This document shows, piece after piece, positions 47,701-58,946 of a DNA stretch of 64,000 bases (within the stretch, counting starts at the first letter, position 1; every line of letters begins with the position of its first letter). The DNA comes from Rhizomys pruinosus (lineage: Eukaryota; Chordata; Mammalia; Rodentia; Spalacidae), in the NCBI GenBank assembly GCA_009823505.1, contig VZQC01006264.1:389968-453967 (forward strand). Direction: 5' to 3'. The notes under the pieces were generated by a model. That model saw only the letters and a list, made by a program, of their open reading frames with translations. It was not told the origin of the DNA and did no database searches. A program made the translations under genes and the position numbers.

Positions 47701-48480
47701 ATGTCTGAGGACTTCCCAAACTTGAGGAATTGCAAAGATTTAAGATTCAAGAAATTTCTTTCTTTTTTTTTTTTTTTTCAATTGTGACTGGTAGAAATGC
47801 AGATCAGTTGTTGCCAAAATTTCCACTTAAGCAAAATCAGGAAGTATAGATTTTCATATACAATTTTCCAGTTGGTGGAAATCAGCTATGAAATTCAAAT
47901 TTATGTTTGAAACTATCAAAATCATTAACCATCTTAAGAGACTGTGAAAGCAGCTTCTAGATTCAGACCTAATTCACACCTCACGACAGGAGTATAAAGT
48001 TGGGCAAGCCAAACAAGACCAAGTAGTATCTGTATATTCTAGTTTGCAAGGTCCACACAGGACCCAGGCAACTTCAGAACTAGGAGCTACTCTGAATGTT
48101 GATCTCTTTCTTTATTCAGGACACCTCCACCTTAGGTTCTCTTTACTTTCATTATTTCCTGGTTCTCTGCTGATTTGTGCCTTTTCTGTGGCACTTTCAT
48201 TCTTCACTATGACAAAACTGAGGTCAAAATTAAATTGCCCAAAGGAATCATCCACAATGCTCAATGAACTACACTGAGCATTACAACAAGCCAAGGATGC
48301 TGATTCTAAGAAAAAAAAAAAAAAAAACACTGAATTTTTTCCCTTCAAATTACCAAGACGTGATTTGGAAGACATGAGTCAAGAAATTTCTAATACTCAT
48401 GGAAGGACTAACATGAGGAAATCCATGTCTATGTATACCATAATCCAAATCCTGAAAACCAAAAAAACTTTTGCCTACTG
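47701..48480. other. Unassigned AT-rich sequence
   Basis: No SINE recognised except for poly-T at about 47762. On the minus strand 48290-48115 keeps an open frame with protein-like composition, but it has no recognised relatives. Confidence 0.35.
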
Positions 48481-48540
48481 ATGCACACCTGGAATTCTTT
48501 TTTTTAATTTTTAATTTATTATTATTATTAGTATTATTAT

Positions 48541-48659
48541 TTTGGTCTTTTCGAGACAGGGTCTCCCTGTAGTCCCAGCTGTCCTTGAACTCACTCTGTA
48601 GACCAGGCTGGCCTTGAACTCATAAAGATCCACCTGCCTCTGCCTCCCAAGTGCTAGGA
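48541..48659 (-). repeat. 5'-truncated B1, antisense
   Basis: Preceded by (ATT)n. Stops at gtgctaggat. Confidence 0.88.
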
Positions 48660-48775
48660 TAAAATAAATAGATAAAAATAAACAAAAATCTTAAAAACAG
48701 AAACTGACATAACCCATAGGGAATAATATTAATTATACTAATTACACTTTTGCTATCAGAAATCATGGAAGAGAG

Positions 48776-48982
48776 AAGACTGTAGCTCAGCTGGTAAGAT
48801 ACATGCACAAAACCCTGGGTTTGCTATTCAATACTCCATAAAACTGGGAGAATGGTGGCACACAACTGTAGTTTAAGTACTCAAGAGGTGAAAAATGAAG
48901 GATCAGAAATTTAGGTTCATCTTCAGATACAAAGCAAGTTTGAGGCCAGCCTAGGCTACATGAGACCCTGTCTCAGAAAACA
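48776..48982 (+). repeat. ID-plus-B1-like old SINE
   Basis: tRNA-like head (gactgtagctcagctggtaa) followed by B1-like gtttgaggccagcctaggct and ccctgtctcag. Confidence 0.6.
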
Positions 48983-49041
48983 AAAGCAAAAAGGAAACCA
49001 TGGAAGTTAGAAGTGTGATACCTCTTCATTGTTGAGATAGG

Positions 49042-49280
49042 AAAACAGATTAGGATTGGAATATAGTTCAGTGGTAGAATGTTTACTCAGACAGTGGTTA
49101 AGAGCACTTACTGCTCTTCTATAAGATGCAAGTTCAGTCCTAAGTACCCTCATTGAGCAGCTAACAAATGCCTGTAACTACAGCTCCAGGGATTCTGACC
49201 CCATGTTCTGGCCTTCATGGGCACTAGAACACTTGGCATGGTGGACACACATACACATGAATAAAAACTTAAAAATATGT
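49042..49280 (+). repeat. ID fragment joined to an older B2
   Basis: ID-like 49042-49090, then a B2 lacking its first ~18 bases from cagtggttaagagcactta. Confidence 0.65.
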
Positions 49281-49303
49281 ATTAGAGTCAAAGTCAAACC
49301 AAA

Positions 49304-49596
49304 CTTTTCTTTTTTTGAGACAGGGTCTCCCTGTAGCTCTGGCTGTCCTGGAACTCACTCTGTAGACCAGGCTGGCCTTGAACTCACAGAGATCCACCTG
49401 CCTCTGCCTCCCAAGTGCTAGGATTAAAGGTATGCACCACCATGCCCAGCTGTTTTTTTTTTTTTTGGGGGGGGGGTCTTTTTGAGACAGGGTCTGGTAG
49501 CCCCAGCAGGCCTGGAACTCACTATGTAGACCAGGCTGACCCTGAACTCACAAAGACTGCCTCTGGGATCAAAGGCATGTGCCACCACCCCCAGCA
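49304..49596 (-). repeat. Two antisense B1 elements in tandem
   Basis: B1 at 49304-49451 and a second, internally deleted B1 at 49452-49596. A single pair of flanking repeats, tcaaaccaaacttt and tcaaaccagaacttt, surrounds both. Confidence 0.88.
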
Positions 49597-49614
49597 TCAA
49601 ACCAGAACTTTATT

Positions 49615-50840
49615 TCCAGCAAAAGTAAAATTATCCTTGAAAACCAAAAAGGAGTTGCTAGGAAAACTGGGTATCCACATGTAGAAGAATGAAATCAGAT
49701 ACTATTTCTCACCCTGCATTAAAAATAAAATTCACCTGAGCCTGGTAGTGAATGCCTTAGGTAAGCAGATCTCTCTGATTTTCAGCCCGAAAACTGGTCT
49801 ACAAACCGAGTAATAGGCAGGCTAGGGCCCTCTCTCAAAACAAAACAAACAAAAAAAGATAAAAAGTAATAGTAATAATAATAACAACAACAACAATAAT
49901 AAAATCAAAGACTTTAAGACATGAAACTCTGAAAAGTGCTACGGGAAAAAAATAGATAAAACATTCTACAATACAAGTATAGGCAAAGACTTTCTGAAAA
50001 ACCTCCAGCAAAACAAGAAATAATCCCAAGAACTGACAAAAGGAATTATACAAAATTAAAAAGCTTCTATACAACAAGAACAGCAATAAAAGTCAAGATG
50101 TATCTGGCACAATGGGGGGAAAAAATCTTTGCCAATTACATATCAGATAAGGGATTAATAAAGAAAACACCCTCATATTATCCAGTCAATGAGTTAATGA
50201 ACTAAAGAATTCTCAAAAGAAGAAATATGAATGACATATACTTGAAAAAGTGCTCAACATCTTTATTCTTCAGGGATATACAAATTAAAACTGTTTTGAG
50301 ATTTTTTTTTATCTCACCCCAGTCAGAATGATTATCACCAAAGAAATCAAATCAAAATAGAAAGGGCTTGCCAACCTCCCCTCCAAGCACATAAACTTTC
50401 ACGAAATAAACACACATTAAAATTAAAAGAAAGGAAGCCACAATAAATAATGGTGAGGGTGGGGGGAATCCATTATACACTGCTGGTGGGAACAGAAACA
50501 GCTGTAGCCACTATGGCAGTCAGTATGAAGGTTTCTCAAAAACAAAAACAAAAACAAAAAAACACCAAAACATTTAAAAATAGAACTATATGATCCTGCT
50601 CTACTACATACCCAAAGACTCTAAGTCAACATACTACAGAGATACCTACAAGTTTATTGTTGCATGAATCACAATAGCCAGGAAATGGAACTACCTTAGA
50701 TGTTCATCAACAAAGAAAATGTGGTAAATATTGGAGTTTTATTCAGTTGTAAGGTACAATCATGGCATTTGCAGGAAAATTGATGGAGGTGGAAATCACT
50801 GTTAAGTGAAGCAAGCCAGACTCAGAAGGGTAAGCACTCT
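49615..50840 (+). repeat. L1 ORF2 3' end, degenerate
   Basis: Ordered L1 landmarks: gggtatccacatgtagaaga (49670), gccaattacatatcagataa (50132), a gtgctcaacatct block (50252), ccattatacactgctggtgg (50470), gccactatggcagtcagt (50507), a tgttcatcaacaaag block (50700) and a gttaagtgaagcaagccaga block (50801). A B1-like element with AAC/AAT repeats is inserted at about 49735-49905. No intact reading frame. Confidence 0.85.
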
Positions 50841-51285
50841 ATGTTAATGTTGTGAAAACATGACCAAGGGCAGCAACGTTGGAAGCAACAGATTATTCAC
50901 AGAAAACAACATGTCAGCTTAGGATGATAACATCTATTTATGGCTGTGTTTCCAGTTCTGTGTCAGTGGGGGTCAGAAAAGGGAATCTTCCCTGATAAGA
51001 CAAAGACCTTCATTTTTTTTTCCATATACTGGATGTACTGTTTAAACAGTATGTGCCCTTGGATGGAAGGACAGCTCCAAAGGATAGGAGAAAGAACAGT
51101 CTGATGAACAAATCCAGCACATTCTTGGTTTAAATGACTTCAGGAATTAAGACTTTTTATACAAGTACTGCCACACTGTGGCATTGGCCACATGGGAGAC
51201 TACTGGCAAAGAGACAGTTTATGAAAGACCAAACAAGAAAAACAGTGAAAACAAAGAAATGATGAAGTTGTGTATCATTTGTTCT
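50841..51285. other. Unassigned, possible L1 3' UTR
   Basis: Directly follows the L1 coding remnant and has no other recognisable element. Confidence 0.35.
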
Positions 51286-51337
51286 TTTCTGGGGTGCTAG
51301 AGATCGAACCCAGGGTCTTCTATACTAAGCATATATT

Positions 51338-51556
51338 CGGGGCTGGAGAGATAGCCTAGCGGTTAAGAGCACCAACTGCTCTTGCAGAGGACCCGGGTTC
51401 GATCCCCAGCACCCACATGGCGGCTAAGAACTGTCTGTAACTCCAGTTCCAGGGGAATACGAGACCCTCTTCTGACCTCCGCAGCATTGCACAAACCTAC
51501 ATGCAGACAGTACATTCATACACATACAAAAATAAAATTTTTTAAAAAATTTAAAA
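51338..51556 (+). repeat. B2 SINE, sense
   Basis: Young B2 with a short deletion near the gcattgcac block. The TSD core actaagcatata lies on both sides. Confidence 0.92.
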
Positions 51557-51627
51557 AACTAAGCATATACTCTTTATGCATACAAAAATAAAATTTAAAA
51601 AAAATTAAAAAACTAAGCATATACTCT
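51557..51627. repeat. Tail-only duplication next to a B2
   Basis: The 17-mer aactaagcatatactct at 51557-51573 and 51611-51627 encloses only a B2-tail-like tract (catacaaaaataaaattt, then A-rich). Confidence 0.8.
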
Positions 51628-51661
51628 ATCATTGAGATACATCCCCACCTTCTTATGGGTG

Positions 51662-51784
51662 TTTTGGTCTTTTTGAGACAGGGTCTCCCTGTAGCCGTAG
51701 TTATCCTGGAACTATATAGTGTAGACCAGGCTGGCCTTGAACTCACAGAGATCTGCCTACTTCTGCCTCCTGAGTGCTAGGATT
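51662..51784 (-). repeat. 5'-truncated B1, antisense
   Basis: Reverse B1 ending at gagtgctaggatt. Confidence 0.88.
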
Positions 51785-51807
51785 CTTGTGGGTTGGGTTT
51801 TTGGTTT

Positions 51808-52054
51808 TTTTTTTAATTTTATTTATTTATTTTTTATGTGTATGAAAGTATTGTCTGCATGTAGTTCTGTGCACCCATGTCGTGCAATGCTGCGGAGGTC
51901 AGAAGAGGGTGTTGGATTCCCCTGGAACTGGAGTTCTCCTGAAATTGGAGTTACAGACGGTTCTCAGCCGCCATGTGGGTGCTGTGGATTGAACCCGGGT
52001 CCTCTGCAAGAACGGTCGGCGCTCTTAACCGCTAGGCCATCCCTCCAGCTCTCT
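51808..52054 (-). repeat. B2 SINE, antisense, 17-bp-duplication subfamily
   Basis: Full-length reverse copy, between the imperfect repeats cttgtgggttgggtttt and cttgtgtgttggttttt. Confidence 0.92.
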
Positions 52055-52274
52055 CTTGTGTGTTGGTTTTTAAAAACAATCATTAACATCAAGTTTTTAG
52101 AAGACGTGAAACCAGCTCTGAGGCCCAGTAATATTCCAGGTAGCTGAGGTGACAACCAGTCTCAAATTAGGTCAAATGTTTCTTTGTATTGTACTGAGGC
52201 AGTGGACTTCTGATTCATCATCTGCTGTACTTGAGTAGTACTTCCTCAGTTTATTCTCCTAAACTCCTTTCCTT

Positions 52275-52428
52275 TCTGCTATGGTGGGGGATGGAACCCA
52301 AGGCCTGCTATGCTAAAAGCAAGCACTCATGACCAGCCCTTGGTTTGAGACAAGATCAAGCTATGTAGCTTATCAGGCCTCAAACCCCAAGCCTCAGCCT
52401 TCTGAGTGCTGAGATGAAAGGTATGTGC
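52275..52428 (-). repeat. ID-like and old B1-like fragments, antisense
   Basis: gggggatggaacccaaggcc belongs to a reverse ID. From 52343 a B1-like gagacaagatcaagctatgt piece continues to ctgagatgaaaggtatgtgc. Confidence 0.5.
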
Positions 52429-52437
52429 TCCCTAAAT

Positions 52438-52645
52438 TATTTTTTTATGTGTATGAATGTACTGTCTGCATGTAGGTCTGTGCATCCATGTTGTGCAATG
52501 CTGCGGAGGTCAGAAGAGGGCATCAGATTCCCCTGGAACTGGAGTCAAAGGTGGTTCTCAGCCGCCATGTGGGTGCTGGGGATCGAACCCGGGTCCTCTG
52601 CAAGAGCAGTCGGCAATCCTAACCACTAGGCCATCTCTCCAGCCC
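52438..52645 (-). repeat. B2 SINE, antisense
   Basis: Young reverse B2 flanked by ccctaaatt on both sides. Confidence 0.92.
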
Positions 52646-52757
52646 CTAAATTTTTAATTAAATTTTAGAAATTCCTGTGAATTGTATAGTTCAAAATCTA
52701 ATGAACTATACCTGCTAATAATTTATGAACTGCCATTGCAAGTTTACTCCATCTTTG

Positions 52758-52878
52758 GGCTGCATGTGGTGGTGCACACCTTTAGTTTTGCTACTTGGTA
52801 GGCAGGCAGGTGGATCTCTGAGTTCCAGGCCAGCCAAGGATACATAGTGCGACCTGTTTCAAAATAAAAACAAACCAC
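52758..52878 (+). repeat. B1 SINE, diverged
   Basis: Sense B1 with several changes and a short tail. Confidence 0.8.
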
Positions 52879-52879
52879 C

Positions 52880-53130
52880 AGCCGGGCATGGTGGCGTGCG
52901 CCTTTAATGCTAGTACTTGGGAAGCAGAGGCAGGTGGATCTTTGTGAGTTCAAGGCCAGCCTGGTCTACAGAGTGACTTCCAGGACAGCTGGGGCTACAG
53001 GGAGACCCTGTCTCGAAAAAGACAAAAAAAGAAAAAGAAAATTAAGGAAAAGAAAAGGAAGGAAGAAGGGAGAGAAGGGGCAGGAGGAGTGAACAGAGGG
53101 GAACAGAGAGAAGGGAAGGGAGGAGGAAAG
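52880..53130 (+). repeat. B1 SINE with purine-rich tail expansion
   Basis: Near-consensus B1 to about 53020, followed by a 100-bp all-purine-biased tract of AAAAG/GGAAG units. Confidence 0.92.
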
Positions 53131-53251
53131 AGTTACATTTTATAAAATCTGTGTGCTCTAGTAGTGGCTGCTCACCGCCCCCCCCCCCCTTTAACATGCT
53201 CTGAAGATAACCCTGAACATATCTGTAAGAAACTAGGAGGCTAAAATGTAC

Positions 53252-53407
53252 TGCCAGGCATAGTGGTACATGCCTGTAATACCAGTACTTGGGAAGCAGA
53301 AGCAGGCAGATCTCTGTGAGTTCCAGGCCAGCCTGGTCTACACAGTGAGTTCCAGGCCAGCTGGGACTAAAGGGAGACCCTATCTCAAAAAAATAAACAA
53401 ACAAAAG
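53252..53407 (+). repeat. B1 SINE, sense
   Basis: Full-length moderately diverged B1. A (C)n run lies upstream at 53176-53189. Confidence 0.9.
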
Positions 53408-53429
53408 GATTAAATAAGGAGGGAAGATC

Positions 53430-53609
53430 CACTCTGAATGCAGCTGGCACTATCTCATGAGATGGGGTTCCAGACTGAAAAGAGGAGAAAGTGTGCTCCC
53501 TGACTGGATACAATGTGACAAGCTGCCTCATATCCCCACATTAAATCAATAAACCCTTCTTCCTTAAGAGAGGGGTGTGTGTGTGTGTGTGTACTCGCCC
53601 CACACTCAG
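53430..53609 (+). repeat. LTR/MaLR-like fragment with (GT)n
   Basis: tggatacaatgtgacaagct and caataaacccttcttcctta are blocks of a common rodent LTR-type repeat. A (GT)n run follows at 53575-53592. Confidence 0.5.
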
Positions 53610-54013
53610 TGTTCAAGTTTCTCTTTGATTGCTGTGACAAAACACTCTAACCACCTTGGGGAGGAAAGGGTTTATTTGGCTCACATCTCCTGGGTCACAG
53701 TTCATCACTCGGGGAGCCCACCATAGGAACTCAGGGCAAGAACCTGGAGGCAGGAGATGAAGCACAGGACATGGAGAAATGTTGTTTACTGGCTTGCTCT
53801 CCTGGCCCATGCCCAGCCTGCTTTCTTATACTGTACATAACAACCTGCCCAGGGTCATACCACCCACAGTGGGCTGGGCCCTCCCACATAACTCAACAGT
53901 CAAGACAATATTCCACAGATGTGGCCACAGGCCAGTCCAATGGAGCCATTTCCCCAACTGTGAGGCTCCCTCAACGCAGGTGTGTCAAGTTGACACTAAA
54001 GCTACCCAGCACA
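53610..54013 (+). repeat. LTR-like dispersed repeat, copy 4
   Basis: 404 bp, begins tgttcaagtttctctttg and ends gctacccagcaca. Very similar throughout to the copy at 40045-40450. Non-coding. Confidence 0.75.
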
Positions 54014-54015
54014 CT

Positions 54016-54298
54016 TGGGCATGCACTTGTTCCTGTGTGTGTATGGGTACACATGTGGAAGTCAGTGGGCAACCTTAGGTGTTCGTTTTCAGGCATTTTC
54101 CTTTTTTTTTTTTCCAAGTAGGCTAGGCTAGTAGGCTGGAAACCTTCCAGGGTTTCCCTGTCCAACTCCCTTATCACCATTGCTGGGATAACAGGTATGT
54201 GACCCAAGCCTGGTTTTCTACCTGAGATCTGAGCTTAGGTCCTCATCCTTGCTAGGCAAAGTGCTTTACTGAATGAGCCATCTATCCCTAGGCTCTGC
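54016..54298 (-). repeat. B3/B4-type SINE, antisense
   Basis: Blocks gtggaagtcagtgggcaacc, gagcttaggtcctcatcctt and tactgaatgagccatctatc. Confidence 0.6.
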
Positions 54299-54665
54299 TT
54301 TTATCAGGTACTTAAGACATAGCAATGAGAAAACTAATACAGAGCAGACAAACTTAACCATGTGGTTCACAGGATTTTGGACCTAGTCTGTAGGAAAGAT
54401 ATGGAAGAGCTTGGAGCTGCAGGCTAGTAAGCCCTAGAATGTTATAGCAGAACCTAACAGGCCATTCTGGTAAGCATTTAAAAGACCAGAATGCCAAGAG
54501 AAATGTAAACAGAAGAGGCTCAGTTCATGAGATTTCAGAGAAAAGTAAGGACTCAACTGAGAACTGGGCTAGAAACCATTCCTGCTCTAATATGGCAAAC
54601 AGCTTGGCTTCATTCTACCTGTTTCCAGACAGTTTGAATGAGGATGAACTCAAAATCAAAGTCTT
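54299..54665. other. Unassigned sequence
   Basis: Starts with an LTR-tail-like cttttatcaggtacttaaga block. Otherwise no element recognised. Confidence 0.35.
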
Positions 54666-54821
54666 GCTGGGCATGGTGGCATATGCCTTTAATCCCTGCA
54701 CTCAGGAGGCAGAGGCAGATGGATCTCTGAGTTCAAGGCCAGCCTGGTCTACATAGTGAGTTCCAGGCCAGCTGGGGGCTACAGGGAGACCCTGTCTCGA
54801 AAAGACAAAAAAAAAAAAAAT
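54666..54821 (+). repeat. B1 SINE, sense
   Basis: Full-length B1 with an A-tail. Confidence 0.92.
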
Positions 54822-55060
54822 TCAACCTTAAATTGACCAGGAACCTCTCTCCATGCTAGCTAGTTTTCATGGTGCCAGAAGGTGCTATGTGGACTGCTGG
54901 GGGAGAAAAGACATCAATGCTGGACATCTGCATGCTATAATGTCAACCTGCCAGGCAAGATGAACCCACTGGTGCAATAGTACCAAGATTACGAGGATAA
55001 CCAAGTGCTCTCTTGACTGGACAGGAACCCACTGTCTGGTGGGTCAAAACTCATGGCTAG

Positions 55061-55261
55061 GGGGCTAGAGAGATGATTCTGTGATTAAGAATACTGGCTG
55101 CTCTTGCATCCACATGGCAGCTAACAACTATCAGTAACTCCAATTCCAGGGAACCCAACACTCTTCTGGTTTTCATGGGCACTGCATGCAGGGAACACTT
55201 ACATACATGTAGGCAAAACACTCCAACATGTAAAATAGTAAGTAAATCAAAAAGAAAAAGA
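55061..55261 (+). repeat. B2 SINE with internal deletion
   Basis: Perfect 15-nt TSD aaaactcatggctag at 55046-55060 and 55262-55276. The region between the A and B boxes and the CCCAGC block is shortened. Confidence 0.92.
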
Positions 55262-55458
55262 AAAACTCATGGCTAGAGATGTCACAGGCCCAAAGGGGCA
55301 CTTCTGTTGTTTTGCTCAGTGGTCACAAACTGCCTTCTGACTATCTACATTTACATACACATTTGCGCTACTCTCAGCACTGGTCAGAGAAGCTTCTTAG
55401 TTTAGTGGGTAGTAGCATACAGGCTCATAATTTTTCTAAGTATCAAGAATAAAGGAGG

Positions 55459-55638
55459 GCTGGGAGTTGTGGTGCACATCTTACAGCTGTTGGGAGGAAA
55501 CTTTTTGTTGTTGTTTTTTTGAATTTTTGAGACAGGGTCTCCCTGTAGCCCCAGCTGGCCTGGAACTCACTCTGTAGACCAGGGTGGCCTTGAACTCACA
55601 GAGATCTGCCTGCCTCTGTCTCTCAAGTGCTGGGATTG
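55459..55638. repeat. B1 head fragment (+) abutting antisense B1
   Basis: A sense B1 5' piece at 55459-55500 is followed by a reverse, 5'-truncated B1 at 55501-55638. Confidence 0.75.
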
Positions 55639-55649
55639 ACATTTTTTTT

Positions 55650-56102
55650 TCTTTAAAAAAAATATTTACTTTTACTCTATGTGTATGCGAATTTTGCCTG
55701 CATGTAAGTATACCACATGGGGGCTGGAGAGATGGCCTAGCGGTTAAGAGCACTGACTGCTCTTGCAGAGGACTAGGGTTCGATCCCCAGCACCCACATG
55801 GCAGCTGAGAACCATCTGTAACTCCAATTCCAGGAGAACTCCAGTTCCAGGGGAATCTGACACCCTCTTCTGACCTCTGCAGCATTGGACATGGGTGCAC
55901 AAACCTACATGCAGACAGTACATTCATATAAAAAATATATACCACATCCACGTAATGCCCATGGAGGCCAGAAGAGAGCACTAGATCCCCTGGAACTGGA
56001 GTTATGGATCATTGTGAACCATCATGTAGTTGCTGGAAACTGAACCCAGGCCCTCTGCAAGAGCAGCCAGTGCTCTTAACTGCTGTGCCACCTCTCCAGC
56101 CC
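55650..56102 (-). repeat. Older B2/B3 (antisense) split by a young B2
   Basis: Outer parts at 55650-55718 and about 55939-56102. The second part ends tgtgccacctctccagccct. Confidence 0.85.
55719..55938 (+). repeat. Young B2 inserted in older antisense B2
   Basis: 17-bp-duplication type. The tataccacat target sequence lies on both sides. Confidence 0.9.
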
Positions 56103-56309
56103 TAAAAGTCACTTCTGAGGGGTGGCCACTGATAAACTGTACATGCCCCAGTGGATGACTTCGCACCTGTGCATATAGACAACACTAACATGGACTCAGA
56201 GTTAACTCCCCCTTCCAAAAAAAGCACATTAAGTTAGGAGGGAGAAAACACCAGGGAAGTTGAAGGAAATGAAGGGAATAGGGGATTGGATATGATCAAG
56301 ATACACTGT

Positions 56310-56352
56310 ATGGAGCAGAAGAGATGGCTTAGTGATTAAGAGCACTGGCATG
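56310..56352 (+). repeat. B2 5' fragment, 3'-truncated
   Basis: Only gagatggcttagtgattaag and a few flanking bases remain. Confidence 0.65.
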
Positions 56353-56511
56353 GTTACTGCTCATTGCTATTATTCAGATCCACAGAGACTGGAAAGATAG
56401 GAAAAATGTGCATGAGGACAGAGTGTAAGGAATATAAAGTTGCACATAAAGCAGGTGCAAAAGCATCTGTAATTATCTAAAGAGATTAGCACAATTAAAG
56501 AGAAACCTGTG

Positions 56512-56930
56512 CCAGGTGTGGTGGCTCGTACCCTTAATCCCAGCACTTGGGATGCAGAGGCAGGTGGATCTCTGTGAGTTTAAGGCCAGCCTGATCTACA
56601 TAGAGAATTCTAGGACAGCTGGGGCTTCAGGGAGACCCTGTCTCAAAAAGACTAAATAAACAAGTAAATAAATAAATAAATACAGCTGAAGCTGCAGGAA
56701 GACCCTGTCTCAAAAAAGAAGAGATGTCCTGAAGCAAGACACCTAGCTGGGGGCTACAGGGAGACCCTGTCTCAAAAAGACTAAATAAACAAGTAAATAA
56801 ATAAATAAATACAGCTGAAGCTGCAGGAAGACCCTGTCTCAAAAAAGAAGAGATGTCCTGAAGCAAGACACCTAGCTGGGGGCTACAGGGAGACCCTGTC
56901 TCAAAAAGATCAAACAAACAAAAAACCAAA
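56512..56930 (+). repeat. B1 SINE whose 3' part is tandemly duplicated (129 bp)
   Basis: B1 from 56512. Then units 56628-56756 and 56757-56885 appear identical, and a third starts at 56886. Each unit carries the B1 3' end, a (AAAT)n tail, a second B1-like gaccctgtctcaaaa end and a link. Confidence 0.92.
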
Positions 56931-56988
56931 CTGACCCTGAACTGAGAATTGCAGCTTAAGGGGCTCCCTGCTCGAAAACAACAACCTA

Positions 56989-57150
56989 TCCAGCGTGGTG
57001 GCGCACGCCTTTCATCCTAGCACTTGGGAGGCAGAGGCAGGCAAATCTTTGTGAGTTCAAGGCCAGTCTGGTCTACAGAGTGAGTTCCAGGACAGCTGGG
57101 GCTACAAGGAGACCATGTTTCAAAAAGACAAAAAAAAAAAAAGAAAGAAA
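56989..57150 (+). repeat. B1 SINE, sense
   Basis: Near-full B1 with A-tail. Confidence 0.9.
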
Positions 57151-57290
57151 ACCTAGAGCAGTGTTCCCCAGTATCAGTGGTCTCAAAGACACATAGAGGC
57201 CTCTGTAACTGTGGTCCAAGGTGGCAACTGAATTTAGCAGCATTGTCCAGGTGGCACTAGTCTTGCAGGGCATGAAGAATACAAGAGGTC

Positions 57291-57542
57291 GGGGCTGGAG
57301 AGATAGCCTAGCGGTTAAGAGCGCCGACCGCTCTTACAGAGGACGCCGGTTCGATCCCCAGCACCCACATGGCGGCTAAGAACCGTCTGAAACTCCAATT
57401 CCAGGAGAACCCCAGTTCCAGGGGAATCCGATACCCTCTTCTGACCTCCGCGGCGTTGCACGACACGGGTGCACAAACTTGCATGCAGACAGTACATTCA
57501 AACACATACAGAAATAAATAAAATTAATAAAAAAAAAAAAAA
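57291..57542 (+). repeat. B2 SINE, sense, young, 17-bp-duplication subfamily
   Basis: Perfect 16-nt TSD aagaatacaagaggtc at 57275-57290 and 57543-57558. Confidence 0.97.
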
Positions 57543-57558
57543 AAGAATACAAGAGGTC

Positions 57559-58017
57559 ATGGAGGCTTGCACCATGGTTCTAGAAAGCCACTGAGAGAAT
57601 TCTCTGCCAGGAGAATATGAAGCTATGAAGGCAAAGTGTAAGCTACAACGGAGAGGTAGGATAATAGAGATGAGATGCCTGTGGGATGTTCATCAGGGAA
57701 GGCTACAGATAGGGAGTGGAGTCAGCCCAACAGAGAGGCTATTTGAGAGGGAGCAGAGATGGAAGAGGAAGGCTATACAAGGAAGTTAGAGACCAGATGA
57801 TTCTATCATGAGCCCCAGCTGCCATACATGGGAACTGTAGGATTTGGAGTTTATCCTGATGGGTTTCAGTCTTGCTTTGGTCAGACCTTTCCTTGCTCTC
57901 CTCATTTTCCTCCCTTTTAGAGCAGAAATGTTTACTTTGTGACCCTTTATGTCAGAACTTATTTTTGTTTTCCACAGAGGCTTACAGCTAACACACTGTG
58001 TTTGGTTTCAGAGAAGC
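57559..58017. other. Unassigned sequence
   Basis: No exon or repeat recognised. Confidence 0.4.
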
Positions 58018-58170
58018 TTTTTTTTTTTTTCTTTTTGATACAGGGTCTCCCTGTAGCCCCAGCTGTCCTGGAACTCACTATGCAGACCAGGCTGGCCTTG
58101 AACTCACAGAGAACCATCTACCTCTGCCTCCCAAGTGCTGGGATTAAAGGTGTATGCCACTACACCCAGC
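58018..58170 (-). repeat. B1 SINE, antisense
   Basis: Full-length reverse B1 with a T-run at the left. Confidence 0.92.
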
Positions 58171-58279
58171 AAGACTGATTTTTGAAGCCTTTCTGTTTAA
58201 AGGGTCTCAAAAGTTGGAATGAAGCATTTTGCACTATGAGATGGCTCTGAGACTATGGAGGCCAGGGGTGAAATATTAT

Positions 58280-58432
58280 TTGAGTGGTGGCCTTTAATCC
58301 CAGCACTCAGGAGGCAGAGGCGGTTGGGTCTCTGTGAGTTCAAGGCCAGCCTGGCTGACACAGTGAGTTCCAGGACAGCTGGAGCTATAGGGAGACCCTG
58401 TCTCAAAAGGAACCCCCCCCCCCAAAAAAAAG
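58280..58432 (+). repeat. B1 SINE, sense
   Basis: B1 with a head deletion (gagtggtggcctttaatccc) and a C-run followed by an A-run. Confidence 0.88.
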
Positions 58433-58484
58433 GTGTTTGAGTGTCAAGGTGACAAGGGGTAGAAATGTGAATGTGGTGATTTAA

Positions 58485-58704
58485 ACCTTTTTTTTTTTAA
58501 TTTTTAATGTGTATGAATGTACTGTCTGCATGTAGGTTGGTGCACTCATGTCGTGCAATGCCTCGGAGGTCAGAAGAGGGCGTCGGATTCCCCTGGAACT
58601 GGAGTTAAGACAGTTCTTAGCCGCCATGTGGGTGCTGGGAATCGAACCCAGGTCCTCTGCAAGAGCAGTTGGTGCTCTTAACCGCTGAGCCATATTTCCA
58701 GCCA
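58485..58704 (-). repeat. B2 SINE, antisense
   Basis: Perfect 17-nt TSD tgaatgtggtgatttaa at 58468-58484 and 58705-58721. Confidence 0.96.
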
Positions 58705-58806
58705 TGAATGTGGTGATTTAATCATTGTCAGCCTGACTGATTTTAGAATCACCATGGATACAATACAGCACACACCTCTGAGTTTGCCAATTAAGAATGT
58801 TGCCGA

Positions 58807-58946
58807 AGCTGGGTGTGAGGCAGAGGTAGGTGGTGCCTCTCTGTGGATCTCTATGAGTTCAAGGCCAGCCTGGCCTACATAGTGAGTTCCAGGACAGCTG
58901 GGGCTGCAGGGAGACCCTGTCTCATAAAGACAAAAAAGAAAAAAGG
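58807..58946 (+). repeat. B1 SINE, rearranged head
   Basis: The B1 3' half is normal; the first 40 bases are shuffled. Confidence 0.85.

Larger units (their letters stand above)
51286..51650 (-). repeat. ID-like SINE, antisense, split by a B2
   Basis: Parts at 51286-51337 and about 51611-51650 rejoin to a reverse ID element (gagatcgaacccagggtctt, then ctctatcattgagatacatc). Confidence 0.6.

Noticed and set aside
49615..50840. Intact LINE-1
   Set aside because: L1 ORF2 landmarks are present, but the frame is broken many times and only the 3' part remains. The same holds for the L1 pieces at 34160, 38805, 44053 and 61970.
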